DNA of 64,000 bases. Source: Pseudomonas cremoricolorata. GTDB lineage: Bacteria; Pseudomonadota; Gammaproteobacteria; Pseudomonadales; Pseudomonadaceae. The notes below the pieces were generated by a model, which was not told the origin of the DNA, did not search any database, and saw only the letters and a program-made list of their open reading frames with translations. The DNA is taken from assembly GCF_000759535.1 (NCBI RefSeq), contig NZ_CP009455.1:434001-498000 (forward strand). The letters are read 5' to 3'. This document shows positions 27,775-36,803 of this stretch, in pieces; position 1 is the stretch's first letter, and every line of letters starts with the position of its first letter. Made by a program: the position numbers and the translations under genes.

Positions 27775-28806
27775 CTACCGATTCGACAACTCACGCCGCA
27801 CGATCTCGGCACCCGCACTCAAGGCGTTGAGCTTGCCACGGGCTACCTCACGCGGCAGCGGTGCCATGCCGCAGTTGGTGCACGGGTACAACTTGTCGGC
27901 GTCGACGAACTGCAGCGCCTTGCGCAAGGTGGCGGCCACTTCTTCCGGAGTTTCCACCGTATGGTTGGCGACGTCGATCGCGCCGACCATGACCTTCTTG
28001 CCGCGAATCAACTCCAGCAAGTCCATCGGCACGTGGGAGTTATGGCACTCCAGCGAAATGATATCGATGCTCGACTGTTGCAGTTTCGGGAACGCCTGTT
28101 CGTACTGACGCCACTCCGAACCCAGGGTCTTTTTCCAGTCGGTGTTGGCCTTGATGCCGTAGCCATAGCAAATGTGCACAGCGGTTTCGCACTTCAGCCC
28201 TTCGATAGCCCGCTCCAGTGTGGCAATGCCCCACTGGTTGACTTCATCGAAGAACACATTGAATGCCGGCTCATCGAACTGAATGATGTCGACACCCGCC
28301 GCTTCCAGCTCCTTGGCCTCCTGGTTGAGAATCTTGGCGAACTCCCAGGCCAACTTTTCCCGGCTCTTGTAGTGCGCGTCGTACAGGGTGTCGATCATGG
28401 TCATCGGGCCAGGCAGCGCCCACTTGATCGGCTGCGAGGTCTGTGCGCGGAGGAACTTGGCATCTTCGACGAAGACCGGCTTCTGCCGCGCCACCGGGCC
28501 AACCACGGTGGGCACACTGGCGTCGTAACGATCACGAATACGCACCGTTTCGCGCTGGGCAAAGTCGACGCCGCTCAGGTGCTCGATGAAAGTGGTAACG
28601 AAATGCTGACGGGTCTGTTCACCGTCGCTGACGATATCGATACCCGCCTGCTGCTGTTCACGCAGCGATACGCGCAAGGCATCTTGCTTGCCTTCCACAA
28701 GTGCATCGCCTTCCAACTTCCAGGGCGACCAGAGGGTTTCCGGCTCGGCCAGCCAGATGGGTTTGGGCAGGCTACCGGCGGTGGAGGTGGGGAGTAACTT
28801 TGTCAT
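27775..28806 (-). CDS. mesD: Folate-independent methionine synthase MesD
   Basis: 343 residues, a core MetE catalytic domain without the N-terminal half of full-length MetE. Zinc-site motifs are present: VHICYGYG (His and Cys), ISLECHNSH (Glu) and CTNCGMAPL (Cys); DIIQFDEPAFN binds homocysteine in MetE relatives. This short form next to a DUF1852 gene is the MesD family, which in Acinetobacter and Pseudomonas makes methionine without cobalamin or methyl-folate and needs MesX and oxygen. It starts 27 bp after the mesX stop, so the two form an operon. Confidence 0.92.
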   Translation of the reverse strand: MTKLLPTSTAGSLPKPIWLAEPETLWSPWKLEGDALVEGKQDALRVSLREQQQAGIDIVSDGEQTRQHFVTTFIEHLSGVDFAQRETVRIRDRYDASVPTVVGPVARQKPVFVEDAKFLRAQTSQPIKWALPGPMTMIDTLYDAHYKSREKLAWEFAKILNQEAKELEAAGVDIIQFDEPAFNVFFDEVNQWGIATLERAIEGLKCETAVHICYGYGIKANTDWKKTLGSEWRQYEQAFPKLQQSSIDIISLECHNSHVPMDLLELIRGKKVMVGAIDVANHTVETPEEVAATLRKALQFVDADKLYPCTNCGMAPLPREVARGKLNALSAGAEIVRRELSNR

Positions 28807-28833
28807 GATAAAAAACCTTGTACGAATGATCGA

Positions 28834-29817
28834 TCAACGCGCGTAGTTCGCAGCCCACTGCTGCAGCACAGGGCCATACGGCTTGATGAAATGCTCTTCG
28901 GCGAAGCGCCCCTGCTCGGTGGCCAGGCGGCTGCGCTCTTCCCGGTCGTAGACGATACGGGTCAGGGAATAGTCCTCATGGCGCAGGCTCGGCTGGTACG
29001 AGGCGGCGGCAGCCGAGTTGGCGTTGTAGATTTCCGGCCGGTAGATCTTCTGGAACGTGTCCATGGTGCTGATGGTGCTGATCAGCTCCAGCGCCGTGTA
29101 ATCACCCAACAGATCGCCCGAGAAATAGAACGCCAGCGGCGCGACACTGCCCGGCGGCATGAAGTAGCGCACGGTCAGGCCCATCTCGCGGAAGTAATCG
29201 TCGGTCAGCGAGTATTCATCCTGGCGATACTCGACACCCAGCACCGGGTGGTGATTGTCGGTGCGGTGATACGTCTTGGTGCTCGACACGCTCAGGCAAA
29301 TCACCGGCGCCTTGTGGAAGTGCGCGCGGTACGCCTCGGACTCGACGAACGACTTGAACAACTTGCCATGCAACACACCAAAGTCTTCCGGCACCGGCAA
29401 CGCCGACTGCGCTTGATGGTGCGCAGGCAGTACGATGCTGAAATCGTAATCGCGCACGTACGATGAGAAGTTGTTGCCGACCATGCCGTCAATGCGCTCG
29501 CCAGTGCGGTGATCGATCACTGCGGTCTTAAGGATTTCGATCAGCGGCAGTTGATGCTCGAGGCTGCCTGCGGCCACTTTCATTTCCACCGAAACGATGT
29601 CCAGCTCGACCGAATAACGATTCGCCTCGGGGTTGTCCCAGTTGGCCAGGGCGTTGAAGCGGTTGTTGATCATGCGCAGGGTGTTGCGCAGATTGTTCTG
29701 CCGATCAGCGCCCCGCGCCAGGTTGGCGAAGTTGGTGGTGATACGCGTATTGCCCGATGGCTGGTAATGCTCATCGAAGGCAATGCGTTTGATGGCGAAA
29801 GTGAACTCACTGCTCAT
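28834..29817 (-). CDS. mesX: DUF1852 protein MesX, partner of MesD
   Basis: 327 residues, full-length DUF1852 (SSEFTFAIKRIAFDEHYQPS, RGADRQNNLRNTLRMINNRFNALANWDNP, YNANSAAAASYQPSLRHEDYSLTRIVYDREERSRLATEQGRF). Genetic work on the family showed that MesX is required for methionine synthesis by MesD, possibly by supplying the methyl group through an oxygen-dependent reaction. No cofactor motif is obvious; several His residues (YHRTDNHHP, AHHQAQ) are candidates for metal binding. It is the first gene of the mesX-mesD operon. Confidence 0.92.
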   Translation of the reverse strand: MSSEFTFAIKRIAFDEHYQPSGNTRITTNFANLARGADRQNNLRNTLRMINNRFNALANWDNPEANRYSVELDIVSVEMKVAAGSLEHQLPLIEILKTAVIDHRTGERIDGMVGNNFSSYVRDYDFSIVLPAHHQAQSALPVPEDFGVLHGKLFKSFVESEAYRAHFHKAPVICLSVSSTKTYHRTDNHHPVLGVEYRQDEYSLTDDYFREMGLTVRYFMPPGSVAPLAFYFSGDLLGDYTALELISTISTMDTFQKIYRPEIYNANSAAAASYQPSLRHEDYSLTRIVYDREERSRLATEQGRFAEEHFIKPYGPVLQQWAANYAR

Positions 29818-30119
29818 GTCGGCCTGGCACCTTGAATGCGGAAGAAGGTCGTTACGCTGCGCGCTTGTGGCACGCAGCGTCGGTCATTGGCCGGCAGTTT
29901 AGGGGGGTGAAGGGAAGCGGGGCTAATGAAACGATTTCAGAGAATCTTTAGCGGTGCTCATGTTCATTTGCTCTGGTATTGAATTCTACTCAAGACCAAC
30001 CCACAACTGGGATGCCGGCAAAGGCCAGGGCGATAAACCTCTGCCAGCCTGGCGACCCACCGTGGCAGTCACACGGCACAAGTGATAACTTAGAGTCATT
30101 CTCATTTGTAGCCCTCGTC
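29818..30119. other. Divergent non-coding region mesX / fecI-type gene
   Basis: 302 bp. A perfect 8-bp inverted repeat, ACGCTGCG (29854) and CGCAGCGT (29873), would form a hairpin in the mesX leader ending about 37 bp before its start. The right side holds a Fur-like site for the sigma gene. No ORF here has a good start. Confidence 0.5.
30084..30107 (+). promoter_or_regulatory. Fur-box-like site upstream of second fecI-type gene
   Basis: GATAACTTAGAGTCATTCTC resembles the Fur consensus with one extra base; the right half TCATTCTC is close to TCATTATC. It ends about 13 bp before the sigma start codon. Confidence 0.55.
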
Positions 30120-30644
30120 ATGGATCGACCCTCCACTTCCGCTGCCGACGACATCGCCCAGCTCTACGCCGGCCACCACCATTGGCTGGTGGCCTGGCTG
30201 CGGCGGCGTCTGCATTGCCCGCACCAGGCATCGGACTTCGCCCATGACACCTTCTACCGCCTGCTCAGCGCCGGACGCTACGAAACACCGCGGGAGCCGC
30301 GAGCGTTTCTCGCCACCGTCGCCCGGCGCATCCTCATCGACAACGGTCGCCGGCTGCGCCTGGAGCAGGCCTACCGGGAAGCTCTGGAACAGAGCCTGGA
30401 ACACACCGAGCAGGCCTTCGCTCCGGAACACATCCTCGAAGCCATCGAACTGCTCGAACGTATCGACCGCGCCCTGGTACGGATGAAGCCACGGGTGCGT
30501 GAGAGCTTCATCCTGCGCCACCTGGAAGGTCTCAGCCAGGAAGACATCGCACGCCACCATGGCGTCACGGTGCGCACCGTGCAGGCCGACCTGGTCGAGG
30601 CCATGCTCGCCTGCGACGCGGCCATGCAGGTGCACGATGCCTGA
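30120..30644 (+). CDS. FecI-family ECF sigma factor
   Basis: 174 residues from ATG 30120 (MDRPSTSAADDIAQLYAGHH). Region 2 is HHHWLVAWLRRRLHCPHQASDFAHDTFYRLL and region 4 is VRESFILRHLEGLSQEDIARHHGVTVRTVQADL. It is the first gene of a second complete iron-starvation signalling set; its stop overlaps the start of the FecR-like gene by eight bases. Confidence 0.95.
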   Translation: MDRPSTSAADDIAQLYAGHHHWLVAWLRRRLHCPHQASDFAHDTFYRLLSAGRYETPREPRAFLATVARRILIDNGRRLRLEQAYREALEQSLEHTEQAFAPEHILEAIELLERIDRALVRMKPRVRESFILRHLEGLSQEDIARHHGVTVRTVQADLVEAMLACDAAMQVHDA

Positions 30645-31596
30645 GGCGATCAACGACGCGGTCCTACGCGAAGCCGCGAACTGGCTGGTGCAACTGGACG
30701 GTTCCAGCGATGCTCAATTACAGGCGCGTTTTCACGCCTGGCTAAGCCAATCGCCAGCCCACGCTGCCGCTGCAGCTCGTTTGCAAGGCCAGCTCGGCGC
30801 ACTGTACACGCTGCCTGCACACGCCGCCCGCAACGCCTTGCGCCAGGCGCCGCGAACGCCACGCCCGGGGCGCGTGAAAGCACTGGCACTGGCCCTGGCG
30901 TTGTTGCCCGCCGCTTGGTTCGCTACCAACTCGTATCAACAGGGCTACTTATTCGCCGACCTCAGCACCCGCAGCGGCCATTGGCTGGAGCGCGAACTGG
31001 ACGACGGTAGCCAACTGTATCTGGATGGCGACTCGGCGGTGGATGTGAAGTTCGATGGCGGCGAGCGACGTGTCCAGCTACTACGCGGTGAAGTACTGGT
31101 AGAGGTCGCCAAGGACCCGCGCCCGTTGCGCGTGGTGACCCCGCACGGCAGCGTGCGTGCGCTGGGCACCCGCTTCACGGTCGAGCGCCAGGACGACGCT
31201 ACCCTGGTGACCATGCTCGAGTCGACTACTGCCATCGATAGCGGCGGACGCACCCTGCAACTGACCGCCAATCAGCGCATTCGCCTGAGCCCCGAAGGCC
31301 CCGGTACGGTCGAACCGGTGCAGGCGCAGCCACTCGAACACGCCTGGCACGCGCACCAGTTGCTGGCGGTCGATCAGCCGCTGAATGAAGTGCTGACGCG
31401 CCTGGCCCGGCACTACCCGGGCGTGCTGCTGGCCGATCGCGCTGCGTTGCTGGACCTGCGAGTCACGGTGATGCTTCCGCTGGACGATCCGCGCCAGGCA
31501 CTGCGCCTGCTGCAACGCACCTTGCCCATCGAAGTCAGCCAGTACACGCCGTGGATTACCCGGGTTTCGCTCAAATCTGCAGCGGTGGGTAAATAA
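30637..31596 (+). CDS. FecR-family anti-sigma factor
   Basis: 319 residues from ATG 30637 (MPEAINDAVLREAANWLVQLDG). A DUF4880-type N-terminus is followed by one membrane helix (VKALALALALLPAAWFATN) and a periplasmic FecR domain (LFADLSTRSGHWLERELDDGSQLYLDGDSAVDVKF). It should couple the downstream STN receptor to the upstream sigma factor. The frame is open further upstream but that part overlaps the sigma gene in another frame. Confidence 0.93.
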   Translation: MPEAINDAVLREAANWLVQLDGSSDAQLQARFHAWLSQSPAHAAAAARLQGQLGALYTLPAHAARNALRQAPRTPRPGRVKALALALALLPAAWFATNSYQQGYLFADLSTRSGHWLERELDDGSQLYLDGDSAVDVKFDGGERRVQLLRGEVLVEVAKDPRPLRVVTPHGSVRALGTRFTVERQDDATLVTMLESTTAIDSGGRTLQLTANQRIRLSPEGPGTVEPVQAQPLEHAWHAHQLLAVDQPLNEVLTRLARHYPGVLLADRAALLDLRVTVMLPLDDPRQALRLLQRTLPIEVSQYTPWITRVSLKSAAVGK

Positions 31597-31669
31597 TTTC
31601 GAGAATCGTTTCGTGTTTTCCCATGTTGTGCGTCCTCCCTTGGCCAACACCAACAGGAGTACTCACCCG

Positions 31670-34090
31670 ATGAACTCGCCGACTCGAGCGCAGCCCCATT
31701 CCACCCCGCGCAGCCTGTGCCTGGCCATCCGCCTGGCGCTGTTCAGCGTGCCGCTGGCGCTGCCGGCGAGCGTCCTCGCCGAGCAGACCGTGCAGCGCTA
31801 CGACATCGCCCCCGGCCCACTGGGCGAAGTGCTCAGCCGCTATGCCCAGGCCAGCGGCGCGCCGATTTCGTTTCAGTCAAGCCAGGTGTACGGCTTGAGC
31901 AGCCCTGGCGTGCGCGGCAGCTTCACCGTCGACGCCGGCTTCGCTCAGGCATTGAGCGGCTCCGGGCTGGTCGCCCGGGCCAGCGCCGACGGCTACCAGA
32001 TCGAGCCCGCCGCGCCTATCGCCGGCGTGCTCGACCTCGGGGCCATCGCCATTTCCGGCAAGGCCCCTGGCTCCATCACCGAGGGCACCGGCTCGTACAC
32101 CAGCCAGTCGTCCAGCAGCTCGACGCGCCTGAACATCCCGATCAAGGAAACGCCGCAGTCGATCTCGGTGGTCACCCAGCAGCGCATGCAGGACCAGCGC
32201 CTGACCAACCTCACCGACGCGCTGGAAGCCACCTCGGGCATCACCGTGGTGCGCGAGGGCCTGGGCGCTGATACCGACAGCTACTACTCACGCGGCTTCG
32301 CCATCAACAACTACGAAATCGACGGCGTACCCACCTCGTCACGCCTGGACAACTACACCCAGAACACCGCCATGTACGACCGCATCGAAGTGGTCCGCGG
32401 TGCCACCGGGCTCATCAGCGGCATGGGCGAGCCCTCCGCGACCATCAACCTGATCCGCAAGCGCCCGACCTTCGAGCCGCAGTTGCAGATCAGCGCCGAA
32501 GCCGGAAACTGGGACCGCTATGGCAGCACGGTCGACGTCTCCGGCCCGCTCACCGCCAGCGCAGCGGTGCGTGGCCGCCTGGTGCTCGACTACAACAGCG
32601 AACGCGCCTGGGTCGATCGCTACAAGCAAGACAGCAACCTGGTCTACGGCATCAGCGAGTTCGACCTGAGTGAAAACACCCTGCTCACCGCAGGCTTCAG
32701 CTACCTCACCGTGCACACCAAGCAACCGCCGCGCAGCGGCTTCCCGCTCAAGTACAGCGACGGTAGCAAGACCGATTTCAAGCGCTCGTTCAACACCGCA
32801 GCCAACTGGAATTACTACGACCACCGGCAGACCACCTTCTTCACCTCGCTGGAACACACCTTCGATAACGGCTGGAGCGGCAAGGTCGAATACAGCCACA
32901 ACGAAAACCAGTACGACTCCGAGATCGTCTACTTCGCCGGCGACATCGACCGCACGACTGGCCTTGGCGCCTACGTGATGCCCAACAAGTTCAAGGGCCA
33001 CCCGAAACAGGACGCCCTCGACGCCTACTTGACCGGTCCGTTCCAACTGCTCGGCCGCGAACATGAACTGATCACCGGCGTGACCCTGTCCCACTTGCAG
33101 AACAACGACGCGCCTGACTACGGCGGCTGGATTCGTCCAGGCGGCGACTACGATGGCACCCTCGGCAACGCCCACGCGTGGCGCGGCGATGTGGCAAAAC
33201 CTGAGTTTCGCAAGTACGGCGTACAAGACTTTGAGGAAACTCAATATGCCGCCTACCTCACGTCCCGCCTGCACCTGACCGACGACCTGACGGTAATTCT
33301 CGGCGGCCGGGTGATCGACTGGAAACAATCCGACGAAACCCGCTACTTCGATGACAGTTACTACAACAAGGTCTCGCGCAAAGAGAGCGGCGTATTCATC
33401 CCCTACGGCGGAGTGGTCTACGACCTTGACGACACCTGGTCGGTATATGCCAGCTACACGAAAATCTTCAACCCACAGTCACTGCAAACCACCAGCGGCT
33501 CGTACCTGAGCCCGCTGGAAGGCACTGGCTATGAAACCGGCATCAAAGCCGCCTTCAACGACGACACCCTCAACGCCCGGCTGGCCCTGTTCAAACTCCA
33601 GCAAGACAACCTCGCCGTCATGGATGGCGACAACCTCACCCCTACCGGCTGGCAGGCCTACCTTGGCGAAGAAGGCACCACCACCAAAGGCGTGGAAATC
33701 GAACTCGACGGCCAACTGACCGACAATTGGCAACTGGCCGGCGGCTACACCTACAGCGTCAGCACCGACTCCAACGACAAACGCATCGCCACACAAATCC
33801 CGCGCAATAGTTTCAAAGCCTTCACCACCTACCAACTCCCCGCCCCTCTCGACAAACTCACCCTCGGTGGCGGCGTCAACTGGCAAAGCAAGACCGGGGT
33901 CGATCTGGGCTACTACCAACAATCGAGCTACGCCATCACCAACCTCATGGCCCGCTACGCCATCGACGAGCATTTCACGCTGGGGGTGAATGTGGATAAC
34001 GTGTTCGACCGCAGTTACTACAGCACCACCAGCGCCGGGGTGTATGGGGCGCCGCGGAGTGTGACGGGGGTGGTCAAGTACACCTATTGA
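31670..34090 (+). CDS. TonB-dependent siderophore receptor with STN domain
   Basis: 806 residues from ATG 31670, placed by an AGGAG site ten bases upstream. A signal peptide ends near ASVLAEQ; the STN domain spans QRYDIAPGPLGEVLSRYAQASG to GYQIEPA; the plug has IKETPQSISVVTQQRMQDQ and DRIEVVRGATGLISGMGEPSATINLIRKRP; the barrel ends VTGVVKYTY. It is FpvA/FhuE-like (pyoverdine or hydroxamate class). A GAGAATC-type element at about 31600 may be its ECF-dependent promoter. Confidence 0.95.
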   Translation: MNSPTRAQPHSTPRSLCLAIRLALFSVPLALPASVLAEQTVQRYDIAPGPLGEVLSRYAQASGAPISFQSSQVYGLSSPGVRGSFTVDAGFAQALSGSGLVARASADGYQIEPAAPIAGVLDLGAIAISGKAPGSITEGTGSYTSQSSSSSTRLNIPIKETPQSISVVTQQRMQDQRLTNLTDALEATSGITVVREGLGADTDSYYSRGFAINNYEIDGVPTSSRLDNYTQNTAMYDRIEVVRGATGLISGMGEPSATINLIRKRPTFEPQLQISAEAGNWDRYGSTVDVSGPLTASAAVRGRLVLDYNSERAWVDRYKQDSNLVYGISEFDLSENTLLTAGFSYLTVHTKQPPRSGFPLKYSDGSKTDFKRSFNTAANWNYYDHRQTTFFTSLEHTFDNGWSGKVEYSHNENQYDSEIVYFAGDIDRTTGLGAYVMPNKFKGHPKQDALDAYLTGPFQLLGREHELITGVTLSHLQNNDAPDYGGWIRPGGDYDGTLGNAHAWRGDVAKPEFRKYGVQDFEETQYAAYLTSRLHLTDDLTVILGGRVIDWKQSDETRYFDDSYYNKVSRKESGVFIPYGGVVYDLDDTWSVYASYTKIFNPQSLQTTSGSYLSPLEGTGYETGIKAAFNDDTLNARLALFKLQQDNLAVMDGDNLTPTGWQAYLGEEGTTTKGVEIELDGQLTDNWQLAGGYTYSVSTDSNDKRIATQIPRNSFKAFTTYQLPAPLDKLTLGGGVNWQSKTGVDLGYYQQSSYAITNLMARYAIDEHFTLGVNVDNVFDRSYYSTTSAGVYGAPRSVTGVVKYTY

Positions 34091-34136
34091 AGGAGGCGTT
34101 GCCTGGCCTGAGTGATGAATGTTCGTTGCCCAGGCC

Positions 34137-35828
34137 TCATCCTTTTCCTGCGTTTTCAAGACAACTGCTTGCTGGCGGCTGGACCAGCAGCATGCTCAGT
34201 TGCTCCGGCGCCTGATGCACCAGACCACCCGGCGTTTCGCAGACACGCTGGATGAAGTTGTCGGTAAACAGCAGCTTGCCATGCACGAAATATTCATCGG
34301 CGCGCAGGTTGGGGTTGTCAATTCGCGTTCCCAGCCGGGCGGCCAGCCATTGACCGGCCTCGTAATGACTGATCCAGCGTTCGCGGGCGAATTCGTTCAT
34401 GGCCTGCTCCGGCGCATCACGCGCCACCACGATCATCGGTATGTTGCTGACTTCCGGCACCAGGTCGTTATGCCCCCAGTAGCCGCCCTCCCCCAGGCGC
34501 TGGCCGTGATCGCCGGTGATGATCAGGTAGCGCTCGCCCTCGAGCTTGTCGAAGTCGGCGATAACCTCCCCCAGCAGGCTATCGAGGTAATGGATCGAGT
34601 TGTCGTAGGCGTTGCTCTGCCCGTCCGGGCCGCTGTCGGGCCATGGCATGGGGCGTGATTCATGCCGGTAGTTCTGCGCATAAGGCAGGTGCGCCGTGCG
34701 CAGGTTGAGCACGACGAAGTTGCGCTCGGCCCAACGCTGCTGATCGAGCACATCCAGCAAGGCGCGGTCCTGGCGCTGGAGAAAACGCAGCGGGTGATCT
34801 TCACGGGTGATCGAAACATCCAGATAGCGGCTGCCCAGATGCGCCAGCAGCTTGGACTCTTGCGAGGAGATCCAGTGGGTGCGAAAACCCGCCTGCTGGG
34901 CGAAACGGAACTGGTTGACCTGGCCGGTGCGCAGCAGTTGGTCCTTGCCGGGCTCACGAATCGGGTTGAGCAGATACGGCAGGCTGACATCGGTGGCCAC
35001 ACCCGCCGCGATGCCTGGACGGACGAAGGCGCTGGGGTGCTGCTTGAGGTAGCTGGAAAGCTGCGGCGTGGTGTTGCGTTCATAGCCGAACAGCCCCAGA
35101 CGGTCAGTGCGCAGCGAGTCGGCCACCACCAGCCAGACATGCTTGGCAGTGCTCGGCACGGCGCTCAGCTGGTACGGCGCGTACGGCGTCGGCGGCAGTT
35201 CGACCCCATCGCGGAACGCCAGTCGCACCGACCAGGCCGAAAATACGTTGAGGCTATTGTGCAGAGCGCTGCGATTCGGGCTGGCGGCGAAGGAGTCAAG
35301 GTTGCGATAGGTGGCACGGTAGGGTTTGGCCAGCAGCACCAGCGCGATCAACACCAGTGCCCAGCGGCTGGCCGGAAGCGCGACGCGGCCAGGCAGCCTC
35401 ACATGCAGGACCAGAAGCGCCATGTACGGCAAAGCCACACACAACAGCGCCGGCCAGTGCTGAGCCAGGCTGTGCCGCGCCGTCTGACTCACCTCGGCCG
35501 GATCATTGAGCAACGACTGGATATCGGTGGCACTCAGCGGTTCACCGAAGAAGCTGATGTTGGCCAATTGCATGAGCTGCATCGCCGCGAACAGCAGCAA
35601 CACCCCAACCGTCAGCGCACGCAGGTTGCCGAGCCACAGCGCTGCGCTGAACAGCCAGAGCACGATGACATAGCTCAGCTCCAGTTCAGCGCGGTTGTTG
35701 GAGGTGTACAGCTGCTGGAGAAAGTCATCGAGCAACAACAAGGCGCAACTGAGCGTTGCCAGAGCAGCCAGGTTGAGCCACGGACGTAGCCCCCCGGTCG
35801 GGCGGGGAAGCGCTAGGGAAAGGTGCAT
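34137..35828 (-). CDS. EptA-like phosphoethanolamine transferase/sulfatase-fold protein
   Basis: 563 residues. Five membrane helices occupy the first 170 residues, followed by a periplasmic alkaline-phosphatase-fold domain. The nucleophile motif reads VVADSLRTDRLGLFGYERNT: Ser238 replaces the threonine of EptA (VVGETARAD). The metal-site motifs LIITGDHGQRLGEGGYWGHND and SLPYLLNP are kept. EptA enzymes add phosphoethanolamine to lipid A under PmrAB control, and a PmrAB-like pair is encoded nearby. The acceptor may differ because of the Ser change. Confidence 0.82.
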   Translation of the reverse strand: MHLSLALPRPTGGLRPWLNLAALATLSCALLLLDDFLQQLYTSNNRAELELSYVIVLWLFSAALWLGNLRALTVGVLLLFAAMQLMQLANISFFGEPLSATDIQSLLNDPAEVSQTARHSLAQHWPALLCVALPYMALLVLHVRLPGRVALPASRWALVLIALVLLAKPYRATYRNLDSFAASPNRSALHNSLNVFSAWSVRLAFRDGVELPPTPYAPYQLSAVPSTAKHVWLVVADSLRTDRLGLFGYERNTTPQLSSYLKQHPSAFVRPGIAAGVATDVSLPYLLNPIREPGKDQLLRTGQVNQFRFAQQAGFRTHWISSQESKLLAHLGSRYLDVSITREDHPLRFLQRQDRALLDVLDQQRWAERNFVVLNLRTAHLPYAQNYRHESRPMPWPDSGPDGQSNAYDNSIHYLDSLLGEVIADFDKLEGERYLIITGDHGQRLGEGGYWGHNDLVPEVSNIPMIVVARDAPEQAMNEFARERWISHYEAGQWLAARLGTRIDNPNLRADEYFVHGKLLFTDNFIQRVCETPGGLVHQAPEQLSMLLVQPPASSCLENAGKG

Positions 35829-35849
35829 GCGGGTGTCCTGGAGGGAGAC

Positions 35850-36392
35850 TTATCGATCTTTTGGCAGAGGTCGGCGGCGACCGGTCAGCATGGACAGGGG
35901 CAGGTTTTCGCGCAGGCGCACGCTTTCGAACAGCGCTGCGGTCACATGCACGATGATCAGCACGAGCAGCGTGTCGGCACTGACGCTATGAATCGTCATT
36001 GGCCAGTCAGCGCCCCATAGCGCGTCGACTTCCTGCATGAGGTAACCGGAAATCGCCAGGCTAGCGATCGCCGCCATCATCAGCAGCATCACCAGCCCGC
36101 CAATGGGCGAGTGGCCAAGTCGGTGGCAATCGTGGCCGCGCAACAAGGCCATGGCCTGTTCGCGCACGCGCTGCGGCGTCGGCCAGAAGTCAGCCCAGCG
36201 TGCACTGCGTGGCCCGATGAAACCCCACACCAGGCGTATCGCCAGCCAGGTGGCTGCGTAATAACCCAGCCAGCGGTGCCAGTCATCGCCAGCCTCGTTG
36301 AAACAGTAATTGCCAACGAAGACAGCGGCGATAGACATATGGAACAGGCGGATCAACGGATCCCACAGGCGTATCGTCGCTGCCGTCATCAC
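35850..36392 (-). CDS. Cytochrome b561-type membrane protein
   Basis: 180 residues with four membrane helices and paired histidines (LIRLFHMSIAAVF, HRWLGYYAATWLAIRLVWGFIGP, MTIHSVSADTLLVLIIVHVTAALFE), the di-haem cytochrome b pattern of the Ni-Fe-hydrogenase/cytochrome b561 family. It passes electrons across the inner membrane, probably between quinol and a periplasmic acceptor. It overlaps the upstream PepSY gene by four bases and precedes the EptA-like gene by 21. Confidence 0.88.
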   Translation of the reverse strand: MMTAATIRLWDPLIRLFHMSIAAVFVGNYCFNEAGDDWHRWLGYYAATWLAIRLVWGFIGPRSARWADFWPTPQRVREQAMALLRGHDCHRLGHSPIGGLVMLLMMAAIASLAISGYLMQEVDALWGADWPMTIHSVSADTLLVLIIVHVTAALFESVRLRENLPLSMLTGRRRPLPKDR

Positions 36393-36655
36393 TCGTCGAT
36401 CTCGGTCTTCACCGCTTTACCCGTGACCGGATCGTGGTAGATCTCGACCTTGCGCTTGTCTTTGTCGAAGCCGTAGATCTCGTAACAGTTGCCTTCGGTG
36501 ATCTTGAATTTGCTGATCTGGTAACCCTGCGCCTTGAGCTGTTCCTGGAAGCGCTCCGGGTCCTGCCAGGTAGAGCGGTCAGCCGTGGTGCATTCAATCT
36601 TGGCAAATACCTGCGAGCTGGCCAGCAGCAGCATGGGGAGCACGATGTAGCGCAT
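36389..36655 (-). CDS. Small secreted PepSY-domain protein
   Basis: 88 residues: signal peptide MRYIVLPMLLLASSQVFA, then a single PepSY-like domain (FQEQLKAQGYQISKFKITEGNCYEIYGFDKDKRKVEIYHDPVTGKAV). Such small periplasmic proteins often accompany cytochrome b561 and PmrAB/QseBC-like systems; role unknown. It is the first gene of the three-gene unit divergent from the regulator. Confidence 0.87.
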   Translation of the reverse strand: MRYIVLPMLLLASSQVFAKIECTTADRSTWQDPERFQEQLKAQGYQISKFKITEGNCYEIYGFDKDKRKVEIYHDPVTGKAVKTEIDE

Positions 36656-36700
36656 GGGAGAGACCTCCTGATTGATGGCTACCTACAGTGCTGGGCGAAC

Positions 36701-36717
36701 CTTAAAGAACTCTTAGT
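36701..36717. promoter_or_regulatory. PmrA-like box in divergent promoter
   Basis: CTTAAA-GAACT-CTTAGT, a direct repeat with 11-bp period, the spacing of PmrA/QseB sites. It lies 46 bp upstream of the PepSY start and 87 bp before the regulator start, so it could control both units. Confidence 0.65.
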
Positions 36718-36721
36718 AGGT

Positions 36722-36741
36722 AATATCTTGCAATATCTTGC
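36722..36741. repeat. Perfect tandem 10-bp repeat in regulator promoter
   Basis: Two adjacent copies of AATATCTTGC directly after the PmrA-like box and about 60 bp upstream of the response regulator. One helical turn of period suggests a second regulator site. Confidence 0.6.
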
Positions 36742-36803
36742 CTCTGGCCCGCAGATTGCGGATGGCGATCATGGCCCCATTCCACTATCCGAGGTGAGTG
36801 TCG

